From assembly GCF_023156285.1 (NCBI RefSeq), contig NZ_JAKZAJ010000001.1, forward strand, positions 992,001-1,056,000: DNA of 64,000 bases, in the 5' to 3' direction. Made by a program: the position numbers and the translations under genes. Numbering within the stretch: position 1 is the first letter of the stretch; each line of letters opens with the position of its first letter. The notes under the pieces were generated by a model. That model had not been told where the DNA came from, searched no databases, and was given only the letters and a program-made list of their open reading frames with translations. Shown here piece by piece: positions 49,231 to 57,649 of this stretch. The DNA comes from Marinobacter koreensis (GTDB lineage Bacteria; Pseudomonadota; Gammaproteobacteria; Pseudomonadales; Oleiphilaceae).

Positions 49231-50778
49231 ATGAAATTTGGGAATTTCAGGATTTTTTTCTCAACGTTTGCGCTGCTGGTGCTATCCGGTCCTGTCAGTG
49301 CATTCGGTTTTGGGGATGTGGTTGAGCGTGCTGAAACCCTGGCCAAGTCCGAATATCGCGCGCCCAAGCCCGCGCCGGAGTTTCTCCGGAAACTCAGCTA
49401 TGACGACTACCAGTCTATTCGCTTTCGTCCGGAGGCCAGCCTTTGGCGCGGCGGCGACACCCGCTTCCATGTGATGATGTTGCCGACCGGCAGCTTCTAT
49501 CGGTATCCGGTCAAGCTTCATCAGATTGATCGGGAGGGCGTGCACGCCCTGAATTTCGACAAATCACTGTTCGATTACCCGAATCCCGAATTGGAGAAGC
49601 GTGTACCTGCGGATCTGGGTTATGCAGGCTTTAAACTGACCTACCCGCTGTCCAGGCCCAACGTCCGGAACCAGTTCCTGGTGTTCGGGGGCGCCAGCTA
49701 TTTCCGGGGTGTCGGGGCCGGGCAACGATTTGGACTGTCTGCACGGGGCATTGCCGTGGATACCGGGCTCTCATCCGGTGAGGAGTTTCCAATTTTCCGG
49801 GAATTCTGGCTGGAGCGTCCCAAAGGCGGCAGTGACGTCATGGTGGTTTACGGGCTTCTGGATGGGCCCAGCCTGACTGGCGCCTACCGATTTGAAGTTC
49901 ATCCCGGCAAGGCGCTGACAATGGATGTCCGGGCGCGGCTTTTTTTCCGCTCCAGGGTTACACAGCTTGGCCTGGCGCCGCTGACGTCCATGTTCTTCTA
50001 TGGCGAGAATTCCATCCGACCTCTGGGCCAATGGCGCCCGGAGGTACACGACTCCGATGGCCTGCTTATTCACGACAAGGAAACCGGGGAATGGCTCTGG
50101 CGCCCACTGCTCAACCCGTCCGAACTGCAGATGGGATTTCATCAGGTCAAGGGCCTTGGAGGGTTCGGGCTTCTCCAGCGCGATCCTGAGTTTGCCCGTT
50201 TCGAAGATACTGAGGCACGCTACGATCTCCGGCCAAGCGCCTGGGTAAAACCCGGTGAAGATTGGGGCAGCGGTGAAGTGGTTCTGGTCGAGATCCCGTC
50301 CGAATCCGAGATTAACGACAACATTGTCGCGTTCTGGAAACCCCGGCAGGAGGTGTCGGCCGGAGAAACCCGGGACATGAGTTATTCGGTGGCATTTGGA
50401 GGGCCGGATGTCCCCGCCAGTCCCATGGCGCGGGCAGTCAGGACCTTCGTTGGCGATGGGGCTCAGCCCGGCGGTGGCGACGCAGATGGCGCTTATCGGT
50501 TTGTGGTGGATTTCGAGGGTGGCCCACTGGCAAAAATGAAGCCCGATGCCGCAGTAGTCAGCGAGGTCAGTGCCTCGGGCGATGCCGAGGTGCTGGAACA
50601 CTTTGCCGAATATGTTGATGCCCGCCACGGCTGGCGACTGTCAGTGCTGGCAAAACCGGCGGAGGGAAAGACACTGGAACTCAGGGCCTCGCTGAACCTG
50701 GACGGCAAACCGGTCAGCGAAACCTGGACATACCAGTTGGGGCCAAAGAACGATCTTCGAAAAAACAACCGTCAATGA
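49231..50778 (+). CDS. opgG: Periplasmic glucan biosynthesis protein OpgG
   Basis: OpgG is a periplasmic protein required for osmoregulated periplasmic glucan (OPG) synthesis, probably modifying the chain made by OpgH. The 515-residue protein has a Sec signal peptide (cleavage near PVSA, residue 24) and family motifs SYDDYQSIRFRPE, GASYFRGVGAGQRFGLSARG, and QWRPEVHDSDGLLIHDKETGEWLWRPL. GGGAG lies just upstream of ATG 49231. It heads opgG-small gene-opgH-opgD. Confidence 0.94.
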   Translation: MKFGNFRIFFSTFALLVLSGPVSAFGFGDVVERAETLAKSEYRAPKPAPEFLRKLSYDDYQSIRFRPEASLWRGGDTRFHVMMLPTGSFYRYPVKLHQIDREGVHALNFDKSLFDYPNPELEKRVPADLGYAGFKLTYPLSRPNVRNQFLVFGGASYFRGVGAGQRFGLSARGIAVDTGLSSGEEFPIFREFWLERPKGGSDVMVVYGLLDGPSLTGAYRFEVHPGKALTMDVRARLFFRSRVTQLGLAPLTSMFFYGENSIRPLGQWRPEVHDSDGLLIHDKETGEWLWRPLLNPSELQMGFHQVKGLGGFGLLQRDPEFARFEDTEARYDLRPSAWVKPGEDWGSGEVVLVEIPSESEINDNIVAFWKPRQEVSAGETRDMSYSVAFGGPDVPASPMARAVRTFVGDGAQPGGGDADGAYRFVVDFEGGPLAKMKPDAAVVSEVSASGDAEVLEHFAEYVDARHGWRLSVLAKPAEGKTLELRASLNLDGKPVSETWTYQLGPKNDLRKNNRQ

Positions 50779-50803
50779 CGTTTTCCAGGGAGGGAAGAGC
50801 AGA

Positions 50804-51073
50804 ATGGCCGAGATAGTTTTCCAGGAAGTATTCAACCGGATCTTTACGTACCTGCGCGAAGCAGGTGTTGAGATGACTGCAAACACTTACCGGAGTCTCC
50901 TGCATCTGATTGACGATGCGGTGGAGCAAAACCGCGAGCGAGGAGATCACGAACAGCTCCTGTCGATCGCCGTGGACCTGATCCCGCGGTATTTCGATTT
51001 GCCTTCGTTTGATACCCCGGATCCCTGTCCACCGATTTGCCGGGCCAGCATTGGGTATGGTGGAAATGACTGA
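50804..51073 (+). CDS. Small protein of unknown function in the OPG cluster
   Basis: This acidic 89-residue protein has no signal peptide, membrane segment or recognised domain. Its first 65 residues read as helices (QEVFNRIFTYLREAGVE, YRSLLHLIDDAVEQ), ending in a proline- and glycine-rich tail. The gene has a good ribosome-binding site (GGGAGGGAAG) and overlaps the presumed opgH start by eight bases, implying co-translation. In E. coli opgG and opgH are adjacent without such a gene. It may be a lineage-specific regulator of OpgH, but nothing in the sequence proves it. Confidence 0.6.
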   Translation: MAEIVFQEVFNRIFTYLREAGVEMTANTYRSLLHLIDDAVEQNRERGDHEQLLSIAVDLIPRYFDLPSFDTPDPCPPICRASIGYGGND

Positions 51074-53174
51074 GTCCGGTCGTATGGGCGCTAACAAAGC
51101 GTCACATCGCTGGCGCCACATTGCCGGGATCCGGCGTGTGCTCCTGATCGTGTTGCTGGCCGGCCAGACGCTCGCGGCCTGCTATTACCTCCTGGGTGTG
51201 CTTCCCTACCACGGTGGGACCTGGCTGGAGTTGGCGATCCTGGGGCTATTTGCCCTGCTGTATACCTGGATCGCCGTGGGATTCTGGATCGCGGTATTCG
51301 GATTTATTGTGAGGCTCACCGGTGGCGACCGGCATTCCCTGATGCGCCGGCACAGTGCCGAGACAATTGCCAAGACCAGCCTGGCGCGAACCGCTGTTGT
51401 CATGCCCGTTTATCACGAACCGGTTCACTGGACCCTGAGTGGTCTCAAGGCCGTCTATCGTGATCTTGAACGGCGGGGGCAGATCGAGAATTTCGATTTT
51501 TTCATTCTGTCGGACAGCCGGAACCCGGACATATGGCTGGAAGAACAGGCAGCCTGGCAGCGTTTGGCGACTGAATTGGGGGCCGAGGGCCGCTTTTTCT
51601 ATCGGCGCCGGTCCGTCAACCTCAACTACAAGAGCGGCAACATTGCCGATTTTCTCAGGCGCTGGGGGAAACGCTACGAATACATGGTGGTTCTGGACGC
51701 GGATAGCCTGATCAGCGGAAAAACCGTCACCAGAATGGTCCAGCTGATGGAGTTGGAGCCCCAGGTCGGAATTCTGCAGACCAATCCCAACATCATCAAC
51801 GGTCAATCCCTGTTTGCCAGAATTCAGCAATTTGCCAACCGATTTTATTCGCCGTTGTTTTCAACGGGCCTGGCTGCGATCCAGATGGGAGATGCCGCGT
51901 TCTGGGGGCATAATGCCATCCTCCGGGTCCGGCCCTTCATGCGTTACTGCGGACTCAGAAAACTGAGAGGGCCGGGTATTTTCGGCGGGCCCATCATGAG
52001 TCACGATTTCGTGGAGGCGGCCTACATGGGGCGGGCCGGGTACGAAGTCTGGCTCGAACCCGGACTGGAAGAGAGTTTCGAGGAGTCGCCGCCGACCCTG
52101 ACGGACGAACTCATGCGCGACAATCGTTGGGCCAAGGGTAATCTGCAGCATTTCTGGCTGCTGATAACGGCGCCCGGGATCCGGTTCGCTCACCGGATGG
52201 CGTTTCTGAACGGCATTATGGCCTATGTGGCGTCACCGCTCTGGCTTCTGTTCCTTGCGTGTACCACCATTGAAGCCGCCCGGATGACACTGTCTCCGAT
52301 CGACTACTTCCCCGAGGGGCATCAGGGGCTATTCCCCCTGTGGCCGGAATGGCGTCCCGAATGGGCCCTGGCGCTGGCATTGAGCACGGCAGCGCTGTTG
52401 TTCCTGCCGAAGTTTCTGGCCCTGACGGACGCTCTTTTGCACCGCCTGTCGAGCGGATTCGGGGGATTCCTGCGGTTAACCCTGAGTGTACTGCTGGAGA
52501 TTGCAGTCTCGGTTTTGCTGGCTCCCCTGAGGATGCTGGCCCACAGTCGGTTTGTCCTTGCGGCACTTCTGAATGTGTCCCTGAAATGGGCGGGACAGAA
52601 CCGAACGGAGGAAACCACCTGGTCCGAAGCCTTCCGCAGTCAGATGTGGGGGATGCTCATTGGTGCGGGATGGTCGGCGTTCGCCTGGTCCCTGGACCGG
52701 TTGTTCTTTTTCTGGTCGTTGCCCGTCGCCATTCCCCTGATACTCGCCGTTCCCACGTCGGTTCTGCTCAGCCGTGTATCCCTGGGCCAGTGGATGAAAC
52801 GCCGGAAGCTGCTGCTGATCCCCGAAGAGCAGGCCACCATAGAGGTTCTTCGGGACTCGACGGCGTTCCGGTCTGAGATCAATACCGACAGCGCCCTGCG
52901 GCCAGTGGAACGAGCCATCCTGAGTCCCGATTCGAATCGGTTGCATGTATTTCTGGCTCGTGACCATAAAGCAGCCGTTCGCCGGAGAACCTTGGATTCA
53001 TCAGTGCGTCGCTGCCTGTCAGAAGGGCCGGACGCACTATCCTCGCTGGACCTCAGTCAGCTGATGCAGGACCGGCGAGCGCTTGCACAACTTCATCAAC
53101 AGGCATGGCGTGCCAGTCCGGAAAGCTACTGGGGGCAGTGTATCAAGCGCCTGGCGCATTCAGCGGATTCGTAA
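51066..53174 (+). CDS. opgH: Glucans biosynthesis glucosyltransferase OpgH
   Basis: OpgH is the inner-membrane glucosyltransferase that polymerises the glucan backbone from UDP-glucose. The roughly 702-residue protein has N-terminal membrane helices (about 24-75), a GT2 catalytic domain with AVVMPVYHE, VVLDADSLISG and the acceptor/processivity motif DNRWAKGNLQHF, then several C-terminal membrane helices. ATG 51066 overlaps the small-gene stop (ATGACTGA); 51057 or 51084 are alternatives. opgD follows after 39 bases. Confidence 0.92.
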   Translation: MTESGRMGANKASHRWRHIAGIRRVLLIVLLAGQTLAACYYLLGVLPYHGGTWLELAILGLFALLYTWIAVGFWIAVFGFIVRLTGGDRHSLMRRHSAETIAKTSLARTAVVMPVYHEPVHWTLSGLKAVYRDLERRGQIENFDFFILSDSRNPDIWLEEQAAWQRLATELGAEGRFFYRRRSVNLNYKSGNIADFLRRWGKRYEYMVVLDADSLISGKTVTRMVQLMELEPQVGILQTNPNIINGQSLFARIQQFANRFYSPLFSTGLAAIQMGDAAFWGHNAILRVRPFMRYCGLRKLRGPGIFGGPIMSHDFVEAAYMGRAGYEVWLEPGLEESFEESPPTLTDELMRDNRWAKGNLQHFWLLITAPGIRFAHRMAFLNGIMAYVASPLWLLFLACTTIEAARMTLSPIDYFPEGHQGLFPLWPEWRPEWALALALSTAALLFLPKFLALTDALLHRLSSGFGGFLRLTLSVLLEIAVSVLLAPLRMLAHSRFVLAALLNVSLKWAGQNRTEETTWSEAFRSQMWGMLIGAGWSAFAWSLDRLFFFWSLPVAIPLILAVPTSVLLSRVSLGQWMKRRKLLLIPEEQATIEVLRDSTAFRSEINTDSALRPVERAILSPDSNRLHVFLARDHKAAVRRRTLDSSVRRCLSEGPDALSSLDLSQLMQDRRALAQLHQQAWRASPESYWGQCIKRLAHSADS

Positions 53175-53213
53175 CGAAATTCCCGGACAACCTTTACGAT
53201 TGGGAGGCATTGG

Positions 53214-54806
53214 ATGGACCGAAGAACGCTTTTGAAAATGCTGTTGATCTCGGTGGGAAGTTACAGCGTTCCGATTGTCACGTTTGGCCGCACCGAAAAC
53301 CCGCCCGGTCCGGTGCCGAAGGACGCCTCGGCGTTCAGCTATGCCTGGCTCAAGGGACTGGCCCGCCATAAAGCCGGCATGCCATACCAGGATCATGAAG
53401 GCGATATCCCGGATTCATTGAAAAAACTGGGCTGGGATGATTATCAGGCGATCCGCTTCCGTAAAGAAAAGGCACTCTGGAGGAACCAGCCTTCCGACTT
53501 TCAGATCCAGCTGTTCCACCTGGGGCTGTATTTCCAGGCCCCAGTTCAGATTTTTGAAGTTGTGGGTGAGAACGCGACGGAACTTGCCTATGATCCGGAT
53601 TATTTCACCTATTCGGGAGAACAGCCGCTGGGCGACCTGCCTGACGACCTCGGGTTTGCCGGTTTCCGGGTGCACTACCACACCAATTTTTCACTCGATC
53701 TCGCATCCTTTCTGGGGGCCAGCTATTTCCGCGCCGTAGGTGCTGAAAAGCAATACGGTATGTCGGCACGCGGATTGGCCATCGACACGGGTACTGGCGC
53801 ACAGGAAGAGTTCCCAAGGTTTACCGCCTTTTGGCTGGAACGTCCCGCAGAGGATCAGACGTTTCTGCGCGTATGGGCATTGCTCGACTCGCCCAGCGTC
53901 ACTGGCGCCTACGCCTTTGTCATCGATCCGGGCAGGAATCTGGTGATGGATGTGGACGTTGCGCTCTATCCCCGCCGGACAATCCAGCGCGTCGGCATTG
54001 CGCCTCTGACCAGCATGTATCAGGTAGGTGAGAATAACCGTCGCATGGATTACGACTGGCGCCCGGAAATCCATGATTCCGATGGCCTTTCGATGCACAC
54101 CGGCAGTGGCGAATGGCTCTGGCGGCCGCTCGTAAACCCGGAGAAGCTGCGTTTCAGCAGTTTTCAGGATGTGAGTCCCAAGGGGTTCGGCCTGTTACAG
54201 AGAGATCGCGATTTCGACCACTACCAGGACGATGGCGTTTTCTACGATCGCAGGCCGAGCGTCTGGGTAGAGCCGTCATCGGGCTGGGGTAAAGGCAGTA
54301 TCGACCTCGTTGAGATCCCGACGGTCGATGAGACCTTCGACAATATCGTTGCCTTCTGGCATCCGGAGCAGCCGCTTGAGGCGAATCAGGAATACCTGTT
54401 GGCCTACCGGTTACACTGGGGGGCGAACGTTACTAACGAGCCGGGGGAGCTGGCCAGAGTAAAGGCGACCCGAACCGGGCTGGGGGGCGTTGTAGGCCAG
54501 AAAAGGACGTATTTTTCCTGGCGGTTTGCCGTGGATTTTGCGGGCGGTCCGCTCGCACTCCTGGCGAAAGACGCCCGCGTTGTCCCGGTAATTTCGGCCA
54601 GCCGGGGCAGGGTGGAAATTACCTCCGCCAGACCGCTGGCGTCGATTCAGGGATACCGGGCGATGTTCGACCTGGTGCCGGATGACTCGGAGGAGCCCAT
54701 CGAGCTTCGGATGTATCTGAGTCTTGATGATGAACCGTTGACCGAAACCTGGCTGTATCAGTACTCGCCCCCGGGAATGGCAGACCGGAAGCTCTACAAT
54801 TCCTGA
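53214..54806 (+). CDS. opgD: Glucan biosynthesis protein OpgD
   Basis: OpgD is an OpgG paralog that shapes glucan backbone length. The 530-residue protein starts with MDRRTLLKMLL, a twin-arginine signal like E. coli OpgD, followed by the same family motifs as OpgG (GWDDYQAIRFRKE, GASYFRAVGAEKQYGMSARG, DWRPEIHDSDGLSMH, GEWLWRPLVNP). The pairing of a Sec-exported OpgG and a Tat-exported OpgD in one unit with opgH supports both calls. The next gene, gntR, begins after 102 bp of regulatory sequence. Confidence 0.9.
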   Translation: MDRRTLLKMLLISVGSYSVPIVTFGRTENPPGPVPKDASAFSYAWLKGLARHKAGMPYQDHEGDIPDSLKKLGWDDYQAIRFRKEKALWRNQPSDFQIQLFHLGLYFQAPVQIFEVVGENATELAYDPDYFTYSGEQPLGDLPDDLGFAGFRVHYHTNFSLDLASFLGASYFRAVGAEKQYGMSARGLAIDTGTGAQEEFPRFTAFWLERPAEDQTFLRVWALLDSPSVTGAYAFVIDPGRNLVMDVDVALYPRRTIQRVGIAPLTSMYQVGENNRRMDYDWRPEIHDSDGLSMHTGSGEWLWRPLVNPEKLRFSSFQDVSPKGFGLLQRDRDFDHYQDDGVFYDRRPSVWVEPSSGWGKGSIDLVEIPTVDETFDNIVAFWHPEQPLEANQEYLLAYRLHWGANVTNEPGELARVKATRTGLGGVVGQKRTYFSWRFAVDFAGGPLALLAKDARVVPVISASRGRVEITSARPLASIQGYRAMFDLVPDDSEEPIELRMYLSLDDEPLTETWLYQYSPPGMADRKLYNS

Positions 54807-54810
54807 TCGG

Positions 54811-54906
54811 TGTGTTGACAATCGTTCGAAGCGACGCTCGGTATTGTTGACAATATTAAGGTCAGGGCGTAAATTTTAGCCATAAACCGCATTTATTGTA
54901 GACAAG
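54811..54906. promoter_or_regulatory. Three copies of a TTGT-NN-ACAA operator upstream of gntR
   Basis: TGTGTTGACAAT (54811-54822), ATTGTTGACAAT (54843-54854, perfect palindrome) and ATTGTAGACAAG (54895-54906) share the core TTGT/ACAA pattern known for FCD-type GntR regulators. The last copy lies directly before the gntR ATG and the middle one covers the -35 box. Autoregulation and control of prp by this GntR protein are inferred. Confidence 0.65.
54847..54875 (+). promoter_or_regulatory. Sigma-70-type promoter of the gntR-prp operon
   Basis: A perfect TTGACA (54847-54852) and TAAATT (54870-54875) are 17 bp apart; the -35 overlaps the palindromic operator, so repressor binding would block RNA polymerase. 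Confidence 0.72.
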
Positions 54907-54908
54907 GT

Positions 54909-55589
54909 ATGGCTGAAGCAACTCTGCAATCCCAAACACGCGCCGACGAAGCGTTTGATTGTTTACAAACGGCTATCGTGACAGGCGAGCTCGGTCCGGG
55001 CGAAAAAATCGGCGAACTGGAGCTTTGCTCGCGTTTTAACCTCACTCGCGGTCCCCTGCGAGAGGCGCTTGGGCGCCTTGAGTCCCGCGGGCTTCTCGTC
55101 CGTCGTCCCCATGCAGGCGTCAAGGTAGTCTCTGTCAGCGCGTCAGAGTTGCTGGAGTTATATCGTATCCGAGAGGTCATGGAGGGCCTGGCCGCCCGCC
55201 AGGCGGCGGAACGGATGACAGACGAGGAAATCGCGGAGCTTCAGGCCACCCTGGACAGCCATGAGGCCATGATTGAGCAGGCCCAGGGCCAGGCGTACTA
55301 CCAGGCCGAAGGCGACTATGATTTCCATCACCGCATTGCCACTGGCAGCCGTAACGCCAAGCTTGCCCAGATGCTGCTGGGTGACCTCTACTACATGGTG
55401 CGGATGTACCGCTACCGGTTAAGCACCTCGGCCGGGCGCCCCCATCTGGCGCTTGGTGAACACCGCCGTATCGTCGAAGCCATCGCCCACCGCGATGGTG
55501 AACTCGCCGAATTCCTGATGAAAAGACACATCAATGCTGCACGCCAGAACATCGAGAAAAAGATTGAAGAAGGCGTTCTAACGATCTGA
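54909..55589 (+). CDS. GntR-family (FCD) regulator of the methylcitrate operon
   Basis: This 226-residue protein has an N-terminal winged HTH ([20 protein letters not shown], about residues 36-55) and an FCD ligand domain ([45 protein letters not shown]) with histidines that would bind metal and a carboxylic acid ligand. Such regulators control prp genes in Pseudomonas and Shewanella in place of enteric PrpR. It lies 17 bp before prpB, and its ATG directly follows a candidate operator. The ligand is probably 2-methylcitrate or a related acid; that is inference. Confidence 0.88.
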   Translation: MAEATLQSQTRADEAFDCLQTAIVTGELGPGEKIGELELCSRFNLTRGPLREALGRLESRGLLVRRPHAGVKVVSVSASELLELYRIREVMEGLAARQAAERMTDEEIAELQATLDSHEAMIEQAQGQAYYQAEGDYDFHHRIATGSRNAKLAQMLLGDLYYMVRMYRYRLSTSAGRPHLALGEHRRIVEAIAHRDGELAEFLMKRHINAARQNIEKKIEEGVLTI

Positions 55590-55606
55590 TAAGAGAGGAC
55601 TATCCT

Positions 55607-56494
55607 ATGGCCAATACACTTTCCCCGGGCGCCCGCTTTCGCAAGGCCCTGAAAGAGAACCAGCCGCTGCAGATTGTCGGTACGATCAATGCCTATGCGG
55701 CAATGATGGCCGAAAAAGTGGGTCACCAGGCCATCTACCTCTCCGGGGGCGGCGTTGCCAATGCCTCCTACGGGCTGCCGGACCTTGGCATGACCACCAT
55801 GAACGACGTGGTTGAAGACGTGCGCCGGATCACTGCGGCCTCCGAGTTGCCGTTGCTGGTGGATATCGATACCGGTTGGGGTGGGGCGTTCAATATCGCC
55901 CGGACCATCCGTGAGATGGAACGCGCTGGTGCGGCGGCTGTCCACATTGAGGATCAGGTTGCCCAGAAGCGCTGTGGCCACCGCCCGAACAAGGAAATTG
56001 TCTCCAAGGAAGAAATGGTGGATCGCATCAAGGCGGCTGCTGACGCCCGGCAGGACGACGACTTCTTCATCATGGCCCGTACCGATGCCTTCCAGAAGGA
56101 AGGGCTGGATGCGGCCATTGATCGAGCCAAAGCCTGTATCGAAGCGGGCGCCGATGGCATCTTCGCCGAAGCAGTGACCGAACTGGAGCATTACAAGGCC
56201 TTCTCCGAGGCGCTGGATGTGCCCATTCTGGCCAATATCACCGAGTTCGGGGCCACCCCACTGTACAACCGCAAGGAACTGGCGGAGGCCGGTGCCGATA
56301 TGGTCCTGTATCCATTGAGTGCGTTCCGGGCCATGAACAAGGCGGCCGTTACGGTGTATCAGAACATCCTGGAGAAGGGCGACCAGAAAGACGTGGTTGA
56401 TCTGATGCAGACCCGTATGGAACTTTATGATTTCCTGAACTACCACGAATTCGAACAAAAGCTGGACCAGCTTTTCGCCCAGAATAAAGACTGA
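55607..56494 (+). CDS. prpB: Methylisocitrate lyase
   Basis: PrpB splits 2-methylisocitrate into pyruvate and succinate, the last step of the methylcitrate cycle. The 295-residue protein has the family motif [13 protein letters not shown] with the catalytic cysteine (about residue 125) and DIDTGWGG for magnesium binding. A purine-rich Shine-Dalgarno sequence (AGAGAGGA) precedes the start. The protein is complete, normal in length, and leads prpC by 24 bases. Confidence 0.95.
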   Translation: MANTLSPGARFRKALKENQPLQIVGTINAYAAMMAEKVGHQAIYLSGGGVANASYGLPDLGMTTMNDVVEDVRRITAASELPLLVDIDTGWGGAFNIARTIREMERAGAAAVHIEDQVAQKRCGHRPNKEIVSKEEMVDRIKAAADARQDDDFFIMARTDAFQKEGLDAAIDRAKACIEAGADGIFAEAVTELEHYKAFSEALDVPILANITEFGATPLYNRKELAEAGADMVLYPLSAFRAMNKAAVTVYQNILEKGDQKDVVDLMQTRMELYDFLNYHEFEQKLDQLFAQNKD

Positions 56495-56518
56495 ACAAGA
56501 CTGATTGGAGAGAGAAAC

Positions 56519-57649
56519 ATGGCTGAAGCAAAGAAACTTGGTGGAGCTGGCCTGCGCGGCCAGGTGGCTGGTGAAACCGCGCTGTGCACCGTTGGCAAAA
56601 GCGGCGCGGGCCTGACGTACCGCGGCTACGACATTGCCGATCTCGCGGAAAAGGCCCAGTTCGAGGAAATTGCCTACCTGTTGCTGCGAGGCAAGTTGCC
56701 CAACCGTCAGGAACTGGACGCCTACACCCAAAAACTGCGGAGCCTGCGGGGCCTGCCGGCCGCCCTGAAAACCGTACTGGAACAGATTCCCAAAGACGCG
56801 CACCCCATGGACGTGATGCGTACCGGTTGTTCCATGCTGGGCAACCTCGAGACGGAGCAGGACTTCAGCGAACAGGACGACAAGATCGACCGCATGCTGG
56901 CGGTGTTCCCGTCCATCATTACCTACTGGTACCGATTCGCCCACGAAGGCGTCCGGATTGAGACCGAGAGCGACGTGGATTCTATCGGTGGCCACTTCCT
57001 GGAGCTGCTGCACGGCAAGAAGCCCAGCGAGCTGCACGAGCGGGTCATGAACGTGTCGCTGATCCTCTATGCAGAGCATGAGTTCAACGCATCCACCTTC
57101 ACCGCCCGTGTCTGTGCTTCCACGCTTTCAGACATCCACAGCTGCGTCACCGGTGCGATCGGTACGTTGCGTGGCCCGCTGCATGGCGGTGCCAATGAAG
57201 CGGCCATGGAACTGATCCAGCGGTTCAGCACCCCGGACGAGGCCGAAGAAGGCCTGATGGGCATGCTGGAGCGCAAGGAAAAGATCATGGGCTTCGGTCA
57301 CGCGATCTACAAAGAGTCGGATCCACGCAACGCCATCATCAAGCAGTGGTCCAAAAAACTGGCAGACGAAGTAGGGGATACGGTGCTCTATCCGGTATCC
57401 GTTCGTTGCGAGGAAGTCATGTGGCGAGAGAAGAAGCTGTTCTGTAATGCCGACTTCTTCCACGCGTCGGCCTATCATTTCATGGGCATCCCGACCGAAC
57501 TGTTCACTCCGATCTTCGTCATGTCCCGGGTATCCGGATGGACTGCCCATGTGAAGGAGCAGCGCGCGAACAACCGCATCATCCGCCCCAGTGCCGATTA
57601 CACCGGCCCGGCGGACGCCAAGTGGGTACCGATTGAGGAGCGTCCATGA
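56519..57649 (+). CDS. prpC: 2-methylcitrate synthase
   Basis: PrpC condenses propionyl-CoA with oxaloacetate. The 376-residue citrate-synthase-fold protein has the catalytic histidines in GPLHGGANE and MGFGHAIYK and the aspartate near MSRVSGWTAH. The start AGLRGQVAGETALCTVGKSG is typical of 2-methylcitrate rather than the longer housekeeping citrate synthases. Its stop overlaps the acnD start (ATGA), so translation is coupled. Confidence 0.94.
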   Translation: MAEAKKLGGAGLRGQVAGETALCTVGKSGAGLTYRGYDIADLAEKAQFEEIAYLLLRGKLPNRQELDAYTQKLRSLRGLPAALKTVLEQIPKDAHPMDVMRTGCSMLGNLETEQDFSEQDDKIDRMLAVFPSIITYWYRFAHEGVRIETESDVDSIGGHFLELLHGKKPSELHERVMNVSLILYAEHEFNASTFTARVCASTLSDIHSCVTGAIGTLRGPLHGGANEAAMELIQRFSTPDEAEEGLMGMLERKEKIMGFGHAIYKESDPRNAIIKQWSKKLADEVGDTVLYPVSVRCEEVMWREKKLFCNADFFHASAYHFMGIPTELFTPIFVMSRVSGWTAHVKEQRANNRIIRPSADYTGPADAKWVPIEERP

